A stretch of DNA of 64,000 bases from JBBROS01 sp963752225 (GTDB lineage: Bacteria > Pseudomonadota > Alphaproteobacteria > Acetobacterales > Acetobacteraceae): the NCBI GenBank assembly GCA_963752225.1, contig CAVVXS010000016.1, forward strand, positions 62,001 to 126,000, read 5' to 3'. A model generated the notes under the pieces. The model searched no databases. It was not told the origin of the DNA and saw only the letters and a program-made list of their open reading frames with translations. The translations under genes were made by a program, and so were the position numbers. This document shows, in pieces, positions 19,245 through 28,232 of the stretch. Each line of letters opens with the position of its first letter. Position 1 is the stretch's first letter.

Positions 19245-19700
19245 ATGCGCCTGATTGCGGTCGGCAAGCAACGGGCCGGGCCGGAACAGGCACTGTTCGA
19301 CCGCTACAATGCCCGGCTGCGTCCGCGGCTGGCGCTGACCGAGGTGCCGGACGGCCGCGGCGCCCCGGCGGAAATCAAGCGGCGGGAAAGCGAGGCGCTG
19401 CTGGCCGCCTTGCCCGCGGCCGCTTGGGCGGTGGCGCTCGACCTCGGCGCCGCTTGCCCAGGTAGCGACGGGCTGGCCCGCCTGCTCGAACGCTGGCTCG
19501 CCACCGGCCGCGAGCCCTGCTTCCTGGTCGGCGGCGCCGAGGGCCTGGACGCGTCGGTCCTGGCGCGGGCCGACCACGCCCTGTCGCTCGGCCCGATGAC
19601 GTGGCCGCATCTGCTGGTGCGGCCGATGCTGGCCGAGCAGCTCTACCGCGCCCAGGCCATCCTGGCCGGGCACCCCTACCACCGCGCCGGCCGGCCGTGA
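19245..19700 (+). CDS. rlmH: 23S rRNA (pseudouridine1915-N3)-methyltransferase
   Basis: SPOUT methyltransferase of 151 residues that methylates pseudouridine 1915 of 23S rRNA in helix 69. The C-terminal knot region is highly typical: FLVGGAEGLD, LSLGPMTWPHLLVRPMLAEQ, and the ending YRAQAILAGHPYHR. The N-terminus MRLIAVGKQRAGPE fixes the start. It begins a plus-strand block rlmH-gpmI-envC-ctpA-yibQ-rppH. Confidence 0.95.
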   Translation: MRLIAVGKQRAGPEQALFDRYNARLRPRLALTEVPDGRGAPAEIKRRESEALLAALPAAAWAVALDLGAACPGSDGLARLLERWLATGREPCFLVGGAEGLDASVLARADHALSLGPMTWPHLLVRPMLAEQLYRAQAILAGHPYHRAGRP

Positions 19701-19803
19701 GCGCCGGACCGGGCGTCCTGCTCGCTCCCGCCGCCCTCGTGCGGTCCAGCTTGCACCCCGGAACCGCCGACGCCATACCACTCGCACCAACCCGGAGCTT
19801 TGC

Positions 19804-21369
19804 ATGGCCGCCTCGCCGCCCCGTCCCGTCATGCTCGTCATCCTCGACGGCTGGGGCTGGCGCGACGATGACGGGGACAATGCCGTGCGCCAGGCGGCGA
19901 CACCGACTTTCGACCGGCTGATGCGGGGGCCGCACGCCTTTCTGCGCACCTTCGGCCTCGATGTCGGGCTGCCGGAAGGGCAGATGGGGAACTCCGAGGT
20001 CGGCCATCTCAACATCGGCGCCGGCCGGGTGGTAATGCAGGACCTGCCGCGCATCGGCAGCGCCGTCGCCGACGGCAGCCTGGCCCGCAACCCCGTGCTG
20101 ACCGGCCTCATCGACGCGCTGCGCCGCTCGGGCGGCACGTGCCATTTGATGGGGCTCGTGTCCCCCGGCGGCGTGCACGCGCACCAGAACCACGCCGCGG
20201 CGCTGGCCGGCATCGTGGCGCGCGCGGGCGTCGCGGTCCGGGTCCACGCCTTCACCGACGGCCGCGACACGCCGCCGCAATCCGGTGCCGAGGATCTGCA
20301 GCGGCTGCAGGCCGCGCTCCCCGAGGGCGTCCGCATCGCCACTGTCAGCGGCCGCTACTACGCCATGGACCGCGACCACCGCTGGGATCGGGTCGAGCGT
20401 GCATACCGCGCCGTCGCCAAGGGGCAGGGCGCCGCCTTCGCCGACGCCGCCAGCGCCATGGACGACGCATACGGCAAGGGCGTCACCGACGAATTCGTCG
20501 TTCCCGCTTGCATCGGTGGCTATGACGGCATGCGCGACGGCGACGCCGTCCTCTGCTTCAACTTTCGCGCCGACCGCATCCGCGAGATCCTGGCGCCCTT
20601 GCTCGACCCGGCCTTCGACGGGTTCGCCCGTCCGCAGCCGCCGAAACTGGCCGCCGCCGTCGGCATGACCCGCTACAGCGACGCCCTGGCGCCGTTCATG
20701 CAGGCGCTGTTCCCGCCGCAAACCATGGACCGCATCCTGGGCGAGGTCGTGTCCGATGCCGGCCGCCGTCAGCTGCGCATGGCCGAGACCGAGAAGTACC
20801 CGCACGTCACCTACTTCCTGAACGGCGGCCGCGAGGAGCCCTATCCCGGCGAGGAGCGCACGATGGTGCCGTCACCCAAGGTCGCCACCTACGACCTGCA
20901 GCCGGAGATGTCGGCGCCGGAGCTGACCGACAAGGCGGTCGAGGCGATCCGCGGCGGCGGCTACGACCTGATCGTGCTGAACTTCGCCAACCCCGACATG
21001 GTGGGCCATACCGGCAGCTTGCCGGCGGCGATCCGCGCCGTGGAAACGGTGGACGCGGGCCTGGGCCGCATCGCCGAGGCGGTGGCGGAGGCGGGCGGCG
21101 CGCTGCTGGTGACGGCCGACCACGGCAATTGCGAGTTGATGCGCGACCCGGCCACCGGCGGCCCGCACACCGCGCACACCACCAACCCGGTCCCGGTGAT
21201 GCTGGCCGCCCCGGGCGGCGCCCCCGGGCTCGTGGACGGGCGGCTCGCCGATCTCGCGCCGACCCTGCTGGCGCTGATGGGCATCGAGCAGCCGGCGGAG
21301 ATGACCGGCCATTCGCTGCTCGCCGGGCCCATGGGCGCCGGGAGCGATGCGGCGGCTGCTGCTCGCTAG
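19804..21369 (+). CDS. gpmI: 2,3-bisphosphoglycerate-independent phosphoglycerate mutase
   Basis: Glycolytic enzyme (521 residues) interconverting 3- and 2-phosphoglycerate with two metal ions. The catalytic serine sits in MGNSEVGHLNIGAGR. The alkaline-phosphatase-superfamily metal motifs LVILDGWGWR at the N-terminus and TADHGNCELM near the C-terminus are present. The insertion domain holds HAFTDGRDTPP and SGRYYAMDRD. Length is normal. The 3' end overlaps the envC-like gene by 23 bases. Confidence 0.96.
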   Translation: MAASPPRPVMLVILDGWGWRDDDGDNAVRQAATPTFDRLMRGPHAFLRTFGLDVGLPEGQMGNSEVGHLNIGAGRVVMQDLPRIGSAVADGSLARNPVLTGLIDALRRSGGTCHLMGLVSPGGVHAHQNHAAALAGIVARAGVAVRVHAFTDGRDTPPQSGAEDLQRLQAALPEGVRIATVSGRYYAMDRDHRWDRVERAYRAVAKGQGAAFADAASAMDDAYGKGVTDEFVVPACIGGYDGMRDGDAVLCFNFRADRIREILAPLLDPAFDGFARPQPPKLAAAVGMTRYSDALAPFMQALFPPQTMDRILGEVVSDAGRRQLRMAETEKYPHVTYFLNGGREEPYPGEERTMVPSPKVATYDLQPEMSAPELTDKAVEAIRGGGYDLIVLNFANPDMVGHTGSLPAAIRAVETVDAGLGRIAEAVAEAGGALLVTADHGNCELMRDPATGGPHTAHTTNPVPVMLAAPGGAPGLVDGRLADLAPTLLALMGIEQPAEMTGHSLLAGPMGAGSDAAAAAR

Positions 21370-22561
21370 CCTGCTGCTCGCGGCTTCCGCGGACGTCGTC
21401 TGGGCGCAAAGCCGGTCCGTCCAGAACGCCGAGCGCGGCCGGGTGCAGGCCGAAGCGGAAGCGCGCGAGGCGGGCGAGCGCGCCCGTGCCGCGGAAGCCG
21501 AGGAGCAGCGCCTGGCCGCGGGACGGGTTGCGGCGGCCGCCCGGCTGCGCGACATCGAAACCGAGGCCGCCGCCCGTGCCGCCGAGGTGTCCGAGCTCGC
21601 CGCCCGCCGGGCCGCGACGGAAGCGCGGCTGAAGCAGCACGCGGCCTCGCTGGCGCCGCTGCTGCCCCTGGTGGAGCGGCTGGCCTTGTTCCCGGCCGAG
21701 ACCCTGCTCGCCGTTCCCGCGCCGCCCGAGGAGGCGTTGCTCGGATTGGGCGTGCTGCGCGGCATGGCGCGGCAGCTGGAGCAGGAAGCGGCGGGGCTGC
21801 GCGCCGAGGGAAACGAACTGGCCCGGCAATCGCAGGCGCTCGACGAGGCGCTGCCCCGGCTGCGCGCGGTGCAGGCATCCCAGGCCGAGCAGGCGCAGGC
21901 GCTCGACCGGCAGCTCGCCACCGTGCGTGCGCTGCGCGAGCGGATGGAGCAGGCCGGCGCCGAAGCGCAGCGGCGCGCCGCCGCGGAGGCTGCCCAGGCG
22001 GACACGCTTCGGGCAGCGCTGGCTTCGCTGGAAGCGGCGCGGGCCAAGGCCGAGATGCAGGCGCGTGACGATGCGGCGCGGGCCGAGCGGCAACGCCGCG
22101 AGCAGGCGGCCGGCGAGGCGCGGCGGCGCGAGGTGGCGCTGGCCCGCCCGCCGGGTCCCGGGCCGGAGCCGCACGGGCAGCTGGTGTCGCCGGTGGCCGG
22201 GAGCATCGTGCGGGCCTGGGGCGAGCCGACCGACGCCGGGCCGTCCACCGGCATCTCCTATCGCCCGGCGCCGCAGGCCCGGGTGGTGTCGCCCTGCGCC
22301 GGGCGGGTGCGGTTCTCCGGCCCGTTCCGCAGCTATGGCGCACTCTTGATCGTCGATTGCGGCGGCGGCTACGCATTCGTGCTCGCAGGCCTCGAGCGGC
22401 TGGACGTCGCGGTCGGCGCTTCCGTGCTGGCCGGGGAGCCGGTCGGGGCGATGCCGGCCTGGGACGCGACCAATCCCGGACCACGCCCGGCGCTGTACGT
22501 GGAGCTGCGGCGCGATGGGCAGGCGCTCAACCCGGCCCCCTTCCTGCGCGGCCGCGGATAG
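21347..22561 (+). CDS. Murein hydrolase activator, EnvC-like with degenerate LytM domain
   Basis: A 404-residue periplasmic protein with signal peptide (about 1-20, ending VWAQ). A long Ala/Glu/Arg coiled coil spans about 25-260 and a C-terminal M23/LytM domain about 275-400. The zinc ligands of active LytM enzymes are replaced: GISYRPA stands where GxD is expected and LYVELRRDG where an HxH motif lies. This is the pattern of EnvC-type activators, which switch on amidases at the division site rather than cutting peptidoglycan. It overlaps gpmI by 23 bases and precedes ctpA. Confidence 0.88.
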   Translation: MRRLLLASLLLAASADVVWAQSRSVQNAERGRVQAEAEAREAGERARAAEAEEQRLAAGRVAAAARLRDIETEAAARAAEVSELAARRAATEARLKQHAASLAPLLPLVERLALFPAETLLAVPAPPEEALLGLGVLRGMARQLEQEAAGLRAEGNELARQSQALDEALPRLRAVQASQAEQAQALDRQLATVRALRERMEQAGAEAQRRAAAEAAQADTLRAALASLEAARAKAEMQARDDAARAERQRREQAAGEARRREVALARPPGPGPEPHGQLVSPVAGSIVRAWGEPTDAGPSTGISYRPAPQARVVSPCAGRVRFSGPFRSYGALLIVDCGGGYAFVLAGLERLDVAVGASVLAGEPVGAMPAWDATNPGPRPALYVELRRDGQALNPAPFLRGRG

Positions 22562-22707
22562 CCATGTCGCGAGAAGGGCGTGCGCTCGGCATGATATTGC
22601 GTTTACTTTGTTACAAAGGCTTCAGTGATAAACGATGGCGTAGTTGTGCTAGCTAACGTTGGATGCGGCTGCGGGCCTCGATGGGGGCGCGGAAGGGAAG
22701 ATCAGGC

Positions 22708-24090
22708 ATGAAGTTTCGGACCGGCTTGTTTGTGGGTGCAGCCTTTGCGGCCGGCGTGGCCGTTGGCCCGGCGACGGGCTTTCTGGATCGGACCATTGGC
22801 TGGCCGGTGGCGCATGCGCGCGCCCAGGACAATCGCAGCGCCGAGATGTATCGCATGCTCGACCTGTTCAGCGACGTGGTCGAGCGCATCCGCGCCGAAT
22901 ATGTCGAGCCGGTGAACGACCGGGAGCTGATCGAGAACGCCATCAACGGCATGCTGACCGGTCTTGACCCGCACAGCAGCTACATGAACGCCAAAAGCTT
23001 CCGCGACATGCAAGTGCAGACCCGCGGCGAGTTCGGCGGCCTCGGGCTCGAGGTTTCGGCGGAGAACGGCTTGATCAAGGTGGTCAGCCCGATCGACGAC
23101 ACGCCGGCGGCGCGTGCCGGGGTCAAGGCCGGTGACCTGATCACCATGCTGGACGGACAGACCGTGCAGGGCCTTACCTTGAACGAGGCGGTGGACAAGA
23201 TGCGCGGCACGCCGGGCAGCAGCATCCGGCTCACGATCAAGCGCGAGAACGTCAATACCCCGGTCGAGCTGTCGATGCAGCGCGAGGTGATCAAGATCCA
23301 GTCCGTGAAGTCGCGGCTGGAAGGCGATATCGGCTATATCCGCCTGACCAGCTTTACCGAAAAGACCGATGACGGGCTGCGCAAGGCGATCGCCGACCTC
23401 AAGCGCGCCAACCCGAACCTCAAGGGCTACCTGCTCGACCTGCGCAACAACCCGGGCGGTCTGCTCGACCAGGCGGTCAGCGTGAGCGACGACTTCCTGC
23501 GCGAGGGCGAGATCGTCAGCACCCGTGCCCGGCATGCCGAGGAAAGCCAGCGCTGGTTCGTCAAGCGCGGCGACATCACCGGCGGCCTGCCGCTTGTGGT
23601 GCTGATCAACGGCGGTTCGGCGTCCGCCAGCGAGATCGTCGCAGGCGCACTGCAAGACCACCACCGCGCGATCATTGTGGGCATGCGCAGCTTCGGCAAG
23701 GGTTCGGTGCAGACGGTGATGCCGTTGCCGGCCGGGAACGGCGCCATGCGCCTGACCACGGCCCGCTACTACACCCCGTCCGGCCGCAGCATCCAGGGCC
23801 TGGGCATCGCCCCCGACGTCGAGGTCGCGTCGTCGCGCACCGAGGCGCCGCATTTCGGTCCGGAACGGGAAGCGGACCTGAACCGGGCACTGCGCAACCA
23901 GGGCGGCACGACCCCGCCGGCCGGCGCGCCGGCACGCAACGACCTGCCGCCGATCGCCCGCGACATCCCGAAGCTGCCGCCCGAAGGCGCTCCGGCCTTC
24001 GATGCGTCGAAGCCCGACACCGACTTCCAGCTCAAGCAGGCAGTTGCCGTGCTGCAGTCGATGGCGCAGCAACGGCGCGCTGCACGCTAG
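22708..24090 (+). CDS. ctpA: C-terminal processing peptidase, S41 family
   Basis: Periplasmic serine protease of about 460 residues. It has a signal peptide or anchor at 1-32, a PDZ domain near 75-160 (GGLGLEVSAENGLIKVVSPI), and an S41 core with the catalytic serine in GGSASASEIVAG and lysine in RSFGKGSVQ. The C-terminus is Pro/Ala-rich. CtpA-type enzymes trim envelope proteins and murein hydrolases, in keeping with the envC-like neighbour. The ATG at 22708 has GGAAGGGAAG upstream and is preferred over 22663. Confidence 0.94.
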   Translation: MKFRTGLFVGAAFAAGVAVGPATGFLDRTIGWPVAHARAQDNRSAEMYRMLDLFSDVVERIRAEYVEPVNDRELIENAINGMLTGLDPHSSYMNAKSFRDMQVQTRGEFGGLGLEVSAENGLIKVVSPIDDTPAARAGVKAGDLITMLDGQTVQGLTLNEAVDKMRGTPGSSIRLTIKRENVNTPVELSMQREVIKIQSVKSRLEGDIGYIRLTSFTEKTDDGLRKAIADLKRANPNLKGYLLDLRNNPGGLLDQAVSVSDDFLREGEIVSTRARHAEESQRWFVKRGDITGGLPLVVLINGGSASASEIVAGALQDHHRAIIVGMRSFGKGSVQTVMPLPAGNGAMRLTTARYYTPSGRSIQGLGIAPDVEVASSRTEAPHFGPEREADLNRALRNQGGTTPPAGAPARNDLPPIARDIPKLPPEGAPAFDASKPDTDFQLKQAVAVLQSMAQQRRAAR

Positions 24091-24111
24091 GGTCAACGAC
24101 AACGCGGCGCC

Positions 24112-25152
24112 ATGGCGCTGGCTTGGCCCCGCCGGACATGGCGCACGTTGGGGCTGTTCTGGGCCGCGCTGCTGCTGATCGGCGGCGCGGGCTTGGCAAC
24201 GCTGCAGGTCCTGGGCCCGCTGCCGCGGACCTCGTCGCCGCATCCCGCGCCGTCCGCCGGCCGTCATGACGTGCCCGCCCAAGCGGCGCCGGCCCATGCC
24301 GGGCCTGCCCCGGGCGCCGAGCCGGAGCACCCCGCGCCCGCGCCGCCGACACGGGTGGCCGGGCCTGATCCGGCCTTGCTGGAGCCGTCCTCGCTCGTTT
24401 CGGGCGCGGAGCTTCCCCGGGTGGCTGCCGATGGCCGCGTGTCGCGCGTCTTCTACGCCGGCCCGGTCCCGCCGGCGGCGCCGGGAATGCCGCGCATCGC
24501 CCTGCTGCTTTGCGGGTTCGGCTTGTCCGAGCGCGACAGCCGATCCGCGCTGGCGCAGCTGCCGGGGCCGGTGGCGTTCGCCGTGTCCGCCTATGCCGGC
24601 GACGTGGACAAGCTGCTCGAGGCCGCCCGGGCCGCGGGACACGAGCTGTTCGCGTCGATCCCGATGGAGCCGCAGGCCTATCCCCAAGACGACGAGGGAC
24701 CGCACAGTCTGATGACCGGCCATTCCGCCACCGAGAACAGCCGTGACCTTGCCTGGGCGCTGAGCCGGACGGCAGGGGTCGTCGGCGCCACGGCGGCGTC
24801 GGACGGGTTGCGCGGGGAGCGGTTCGCCGAAGTTGCCGGCGTGTTCAACCCCGTGCTGGACGAGATCGGGCGCCGCGGACTCCTCTACATCGATCCGCGG
24901 CCGGGCCGGGCGCCAACCCGGCCCGACCTGCCGGCCCGGGCCGTGGACGTGGTGCTCGACGACCCGATCGGCCGGGCCGAGATCGACGCCAAGCTGCAGT
25001 CGCTCGAACGCACCGCGCGCGAGCGCGGCAACGCGCTGGGCCTTGCCGGACCGCTGCGCCCGGCGACGATCGAGCGCATCTCGGCATGGTCCAAGGGGCT
25101 CGGCGAACGCGGCATTACCCTGGTTCCGGTGAGCGCGCTGGTGGTGCAATGA
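24112..25152 (+). CDS. Divergent polysaccharide deacetylase family protein (YibQ-like)
   Basis: A 346-residue protein with an N-terminal membrane anchor (FWAALLLIGGAGLATLQVL, about 18-36), a Pro/Ala-rich linker, and a C-terminal deacetylase-like barrel from about residue 125: MPRIALLLCGFGLSERDSR, IPMEPQAYP, MTGHSATENS, GVVGATAASDG. It belongs to the divergent polysaccharide deacetylase 2 family, usually found with envC and ctpA. Catalysis is unproven. Stop and next start overlap (ATGA) with rppH. Confidence 0.88.
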   Translation: MALAWPRRTWRTLGLFWAALLLIGGAGLATLQVLGPLPRTSSPHPAPSAGRHDVPAQAAPAHAGPAPGAEPEHPAPAPPTRVAGPDPALLEPSSLVSGAELPRVAADGRVSRVFYAGPVPPAAPGMPRIALLLCGFGLSERDSRSALAQLPGPVAFAVSAYAGDVDKLLEAARAAGHELFASIPMEPQAYPQDDEGPHSLMTGHSATENSRDLAWALSRTAGVVGATAASDGLRGERFAEVAGVFNPVLDEIGRRGLLYIDPRPGRAPTRPDLPARAVDVVLDDPIGRAEIDAKLQSLERTARERGNALGLAGPLRPATIERISAWSKGLGERGITLVPVSALVVQ

Positions 25153-25640
25153 CCAACCTTCCCTATCGGCCCAACGTCGGCGCCGTGCTGTTCAACCGGA
25201 CCGGCCGCATTTTCGTCGCGCGACGCGCCGACCTGCCGAACGCCGAAGGGGCGCCCGGCGGCTGGCAGCTGCCGCAAGGCGGCATCGACGAGCACGAAGA
25301 CCCGCGCGCCGCGGTGCTGCGCGAGCTCGAGGAGGAGATCGGCACCGGCCGCGCCACCATCATCGGCGAGCACGACGCCTGGCTGACCTACGATCTGCCG
25401 CCCGAACTGCTCGGCAAAGCGCTCGGCGGCCGCTACCGCGGGCAGCGGCAGCGCTGGTTCGCCTTGCGCTTCACCGGCGAAGATAGCGACATTCGTCTCG
25501 ACCTCGACCCGCATCCCGAGTTCGACGCCTGGCGCTGGGCGGACCTGGCCGAGCTGCCGAGCCTCGCGGTGGGCTTCAAGCGGCCGATCTACGACGTGCT
25601 CGCCGTGTCATTCGCCCGGTTCGCCGTCCCGCTGCTCTAG
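25149..25640 (+). CDS. rppH: RNA pyrophosphohydrolase (Nudix)
   Basis: Nudix hydrolase of 163 residues that removes pyrophosphate from the 5' end of mRNA to start decay, or acts on dinucleoside polyphosphates. The Nudix box is GGIDEHEDPRAAVLRELEEE followed by IGT, and RppH-type features include YRPNVGAVLFN at the start and the PGGWQLPQGGID segment. The ATG overlaps the preceding stop (ATGA), so translation is coupled to the deacetylase-like gene. Its 3' end overlaps the convergent DUF4169 gene by 33 bases. Confidence 0.94.
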   Translation: MTNLPYRPNVGAVLFNRTGRIFVARRADLPNAEGAPGGWQLPQGGIDEHEDPRAAVLRELEEEIGTGRATIIGEHDAWLTYDLPPELLGKALGGRYRGQRQRWFALRFTGEDSDIRLDLDPHPEFDAWRWADLAELPSLAVGFKRPIYDVLAVSFARFAVPLL

Positions 25641-25805
25641 CTTCGCGCCGTCGAGTTCGCGGTCGCGCCGCTTCGCGTCTGCGGCTGCCCGATCCCGCTC
25701 CGTTGGCGTGCGGCCATGGCTGGCCCGCTTGGCGGCGGCCTCGGCTTCCGCTTCGGCGCGGGCTCGCGCCTTCTTCACCCGGCGGAGGTTGACGATCTCG
25801 GCCAT
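25608..25805 (-). CDS. DUF4169 family protein
   Basis: A 65-residue, strongly basic, helical protein starting MAEIVNLRRVKKARARAEAE. This opening and the Ala/Arg/Glu-rich body match the small DUF4169 family of alphaproteobacteria, whose function is unknown. Its stop lies within rppH on the opposite strand. The start is 38 bases from the divergent dienelactone hydrolase start. Confidence 0.75.
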   Translation of the reverse strand: MAEIVNLRRVKKARARAEAEAEAAAKRASHGRTPTERDRAAADAKRRDRELDGAKLEQRDGEPGE

Positions 25806-25842
25806 GGGCGCATCGTGCCACGACACGACCGGCGGGGACAAC

Positions 25843-26502
25843 ATGGGCAGCACGATCAATCTCAAGGCGGCGGATGGCCACGCGCTGCAGGCATACCGCG
25901 CGGGTCCGGACGATGCAGCCAAGAGCCTGGTCGTGGTGCAGGAGATCTTCGGCGTCAACGGCCACATGCGCCGGGTGTGCGAAGCCTTCGCCGCCGACGG
26001 CTACGCCGTGGTGGCGCCGGCGCTGTTCGACCGCGTCAGCCCGGGGATCGAGCTCGGCTATCAGCCCGACGATGTGGCGAAGGGTCGCGAGCTGCGCGGC
26101 AAGATCGACGACGCCGCGGTGATGCGCGACGTCGAAGCGGCCGCGGCCACGCTGTCCGGGGTGCGCGGCATCGTTGGCTATTGCTGGGGCGGCACCGTCG
26201 CCTGGTGGGGCAGCACCCGCAGCAGCAGCTTCAAGGCGGCGGTCGGCTGGTATGGCGGCGGCATCGCCGGAACCCGGGCCGAAACGCCGCACTGCCCGGT
26301 GCAGCTCCATTTCGGCGAGACCGACAGCGGCATCCCGCTCAGCGATGTGGAGCTGATCCGCGAAGCGCAGCCGGGTGTCGAGATCTTCATCTACCCCGGC
26401 GCCGGCCACGGCTTCGGCTGCGACGACCGCGGCAGCTTCAACCCGGACGCTGCGGCCTTGGCGCGCGAGCGGACAATGGCGTTTATGGCCGCGCATCTCT
26501 GA
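25843..26502 (+). CDS. Dienelactone hydrolase family protein
   Basis: An alpha/beta hydrolase of 219 residues. The nucleophile is the cysteine in VGYCWGGT, with the aspartate in FGETDSGIP and the histidine in PGAGHGFGCDD completing the triad. The glutamate in VVVQEIFGVN matches the residue that activates the cysteine in dienelactone hydrolase. The family opens lactone rings in chlorocatechol and related breakdown, but many members act on other esters, and no catechol genes are nearby. The ATG at 25843 is preferred. Confidence 0.9.
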   Translation: MGSTINLKAADGHALQAYRAGPDDAAKSLVVVQEIFGVNGHMRRVCEAFAADGYAVVAPALFDRVSPGIELGYQPDDVAKGRELRGKIDDAAVMRDVEAAAATLSGVRGIVGYCWGGTVAWWGSTRSSSFKAAVGWYGGGIAGTRAETPHCPVQLHFGETDSGIPLSDVELIREAQPGVEIFIYPGAGHGFGCDDRGSFNPDAAALARERTMAFMAAHL

Positions 26503-26580
26503 CGGTCGGGAGGGCCGCCTCGGCCCCGCAGATGGTCGAGCCGGACGGGGTGGTTCAAGCTTCTGCCATCGGGTTGGCTC

Positions 26581-27453
26581 TCAGCGCGGCAGCACGCGTC
26601 CCGCAACCGCATCGAGCTTGGCCATCAGAGCCGGGTCGCGGTGCTCCGGAGGGGTCACGAGGGCGAACTCCAACGCACGGTCGCACTTGGCGGGGCAGGG
26701 ATCACGGGGCGTCCCGAGGGTCGGCACCACGGCCCGGACGAGCGCTCGCGCATGTTCGGCATTGGCGTTCATCACCGCGATGACTGCGTCCACCGTGACT
26801 GCTTCGTGGTCGTCGTGCCAGCAGTCGAAGTCGGTGACCATGGCCACCGTCGCGTAGCAGAGCTCGGCTTCGCGGGCGAGCTTGGCTTCCGGCATGTTGG
26901 TCATGCCGATCACGCTGCATCCCCAGCTCCGATACAGCTCGCTTTCGGCCCGGGTCGAGAATTGCGGCCCTTCCATCACGAGGTAGGTGCCGCCGCGGTG
27001 GACCGGGAGCGAGAGATCCGTGCAGGCGGCGAACAGCGCATTGCCGAGCCGCGGACAAACCGGATCCGCCATCGACACGTGGGCGACGCAGCCCTCGCCG
27101 AAGAAGCTTTTCTCCCGGGCGAAGCTGCGGTCGATGAACTGGTCAACGATCACAAAGTGACCCGGCGACAGTTCCTCCTTGAGGCTGCCGACCGCGGACA
27201 GCGAGATAACGTCGGTGACGCCCGAGCGCTTCAACGCGTCGATGTTGGCGCGGTAGTTGAGGTGGGTCGGGCTGAGCTTATGGCCACGGCCATGCCGGGG
27301 CAGGAACACGCAAGCCACGCCGTCCAGCGTGCCGAACAGGAGCTCGTCGGACGGCTCACCCCAGGGCGAAGCGACCCGGCGCCATTCCGCCCCCTCCAAC
27401 CCGGCAACGCCATAGACGCCGGATCCGCCGATGATCCCGATTACCGGAGTCAC
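26581..27453 (-). CDS. mtnP: S-methyl-5'-thioadenosine phosphorylase
   Basis: Purine nucleoside phosphorylase family 2 enzyme (290 residues) that splits methylthioadenosine into adenine and methylthioribose-1-phosphate in methionine salvage. Typical segments are VIGIIGGSGVYG, LPRHGRGHKLSPTHLNYRANI, MEGPQFSTRAESELYR, GMTNMPEAKLAREAE and TDFDCWH. The start is taken as the GTG at 27453, which gives the family length; the frame is open further into petC. It follows petC by 14 bases and is probably transcribed with the bc1 operon. Confidence 0.94.
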   Translation of the reverse strand: MTPVIGIIGGSGVYGVAGLEGAEWRRVASPWGEPSDELLFGTLDGVACVFLPRHGRGHKLSPTHLNYRANIDALKRSGVTDVISLSAVGSLKEELSPGHFVIVDQFIDRSFAREKSFFGEGCVAHVSMADPVCPRLGNALFAACTDLSLPVHRGGTYLVMEGPQFSTRAESELYRSWGCSVIGMTNMPEAKLAREAELCYATVAMVTDFDCWHDDHEAVTVDAVIAVMNANAEHARALVRAVVPTLGTPRDPCPAKCDRALEFALVTPPEHRDPALMAKLDAVAGRVLPR

Positions 27454-27467
27454 CGGCGAGGACCCGC

Positions 27468-28232
27468 TCAGTGGAGGTCCTTCCAGACCTTCTTCTTTAC
27501 CGCGTAGGTCAGGCCGGTCATCAGGCACAGCACGAGCGTGATCTTCACGCCCATCCGCTTGCGTGTCTCCATCTCGGGGTTCGAGGCCCAGGTCAGGAAC
27601 TGCACCACGTCGGACGACATCTGCTCGACCGACGCCTTGGTGCCGTCGGCATAGGTCACCTGCCCGTCGTTCAACGGCGGCGGCATCGCCAGCAGGTGGC
27701 CAGGAAAGTACTCGTTGTAATACTGACCCGACTGCACCTTCACATCGGGAGGCGCGTCCTTGTAGCCGTTCAGCAAGGCGTGGATGTAGTTGGAGCCATC
27801 CTCTCGGGCGTTCACGATCAGCGACTGATCGGGCGGCAGCGCGCCGCCGTTGGCGGCCCGAGCGGCCTTGTCATTGGCGAACGGCGGCTTGAACCGGTCC
27901 GCCGGCAGGCCGGGCCGCTCGATCGGTTGACCGGAGTCGTCCGTGTCACCGCCGATCTGCTTCGACGCGGCAACCGCCTTGATCTGCTCCTCGCTCAGCC
28001 CGATGCCGGACAGGTTGCGGTACGACAGCAGGTTCATTGAGTGGCAGTTGGAGCAGACCTCGCTGTAAACCTGGAAGCCGCGCTGTGCGGCGGCACGGTC
28101 GAAGGTGCCGAACGGGCCGTTAAAGCTCCACGGAATCTTCGGCGGCTCGGGTTGGTCCTCCGCAAAAGCCGGAGCCGCGAACCCGGCGCCGAGCATGGCG
28201 CCGAGGACGAGGAGCGTGGACGTGAACCGCAT
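27468..28232 (-). CDS. petC: Cytochrome c1 of the bc1 complex
   Basis: Electron-transfer subunit of respiratory complex III (254 residues). A signal peptide covers about 1-24 (ending AFA), the heme motif CSNCHS lies at 60-65, and a C-terminal membrane anchor (ITLVLCLMTGLTYAVKKK) holds it on the periplasmic face. The ATG overlaps the petB stop (TAATG), so the two are translationally coupled. Operon order is petA-petB-petC-mtnP. Confidence 0.96.
   Translation of the reverse strand: MRFTSTLLVLGAMLGAGFAAPAFAEDQPEPPKIPWSFNGPFGTFDRAAAQRGFQVYSEVCSNCHSMNLLSYRNLSGIGLSEEQIKAVAASKQIGGDTDDSGQPIERPGLPADRFKPPFANDKAARAANGGALPPDQSLIVNAREDGSNYIHALLNGYKDAPPDVKVQSGQYYNEYFPGHLLAMPPPLNDGQVTYADGTKASVEQMSSDVVQFLTWASNPEMETRKRMGVKITLVLCLMTGLTYAVKKKVWKDLH

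Noticed and set aside
25708..25842. 45-residue N-terminal extension of the dienelactone hydrolase
   Set aside because: It is the antisense of the DUF4169 gene; the family start is at 25843.
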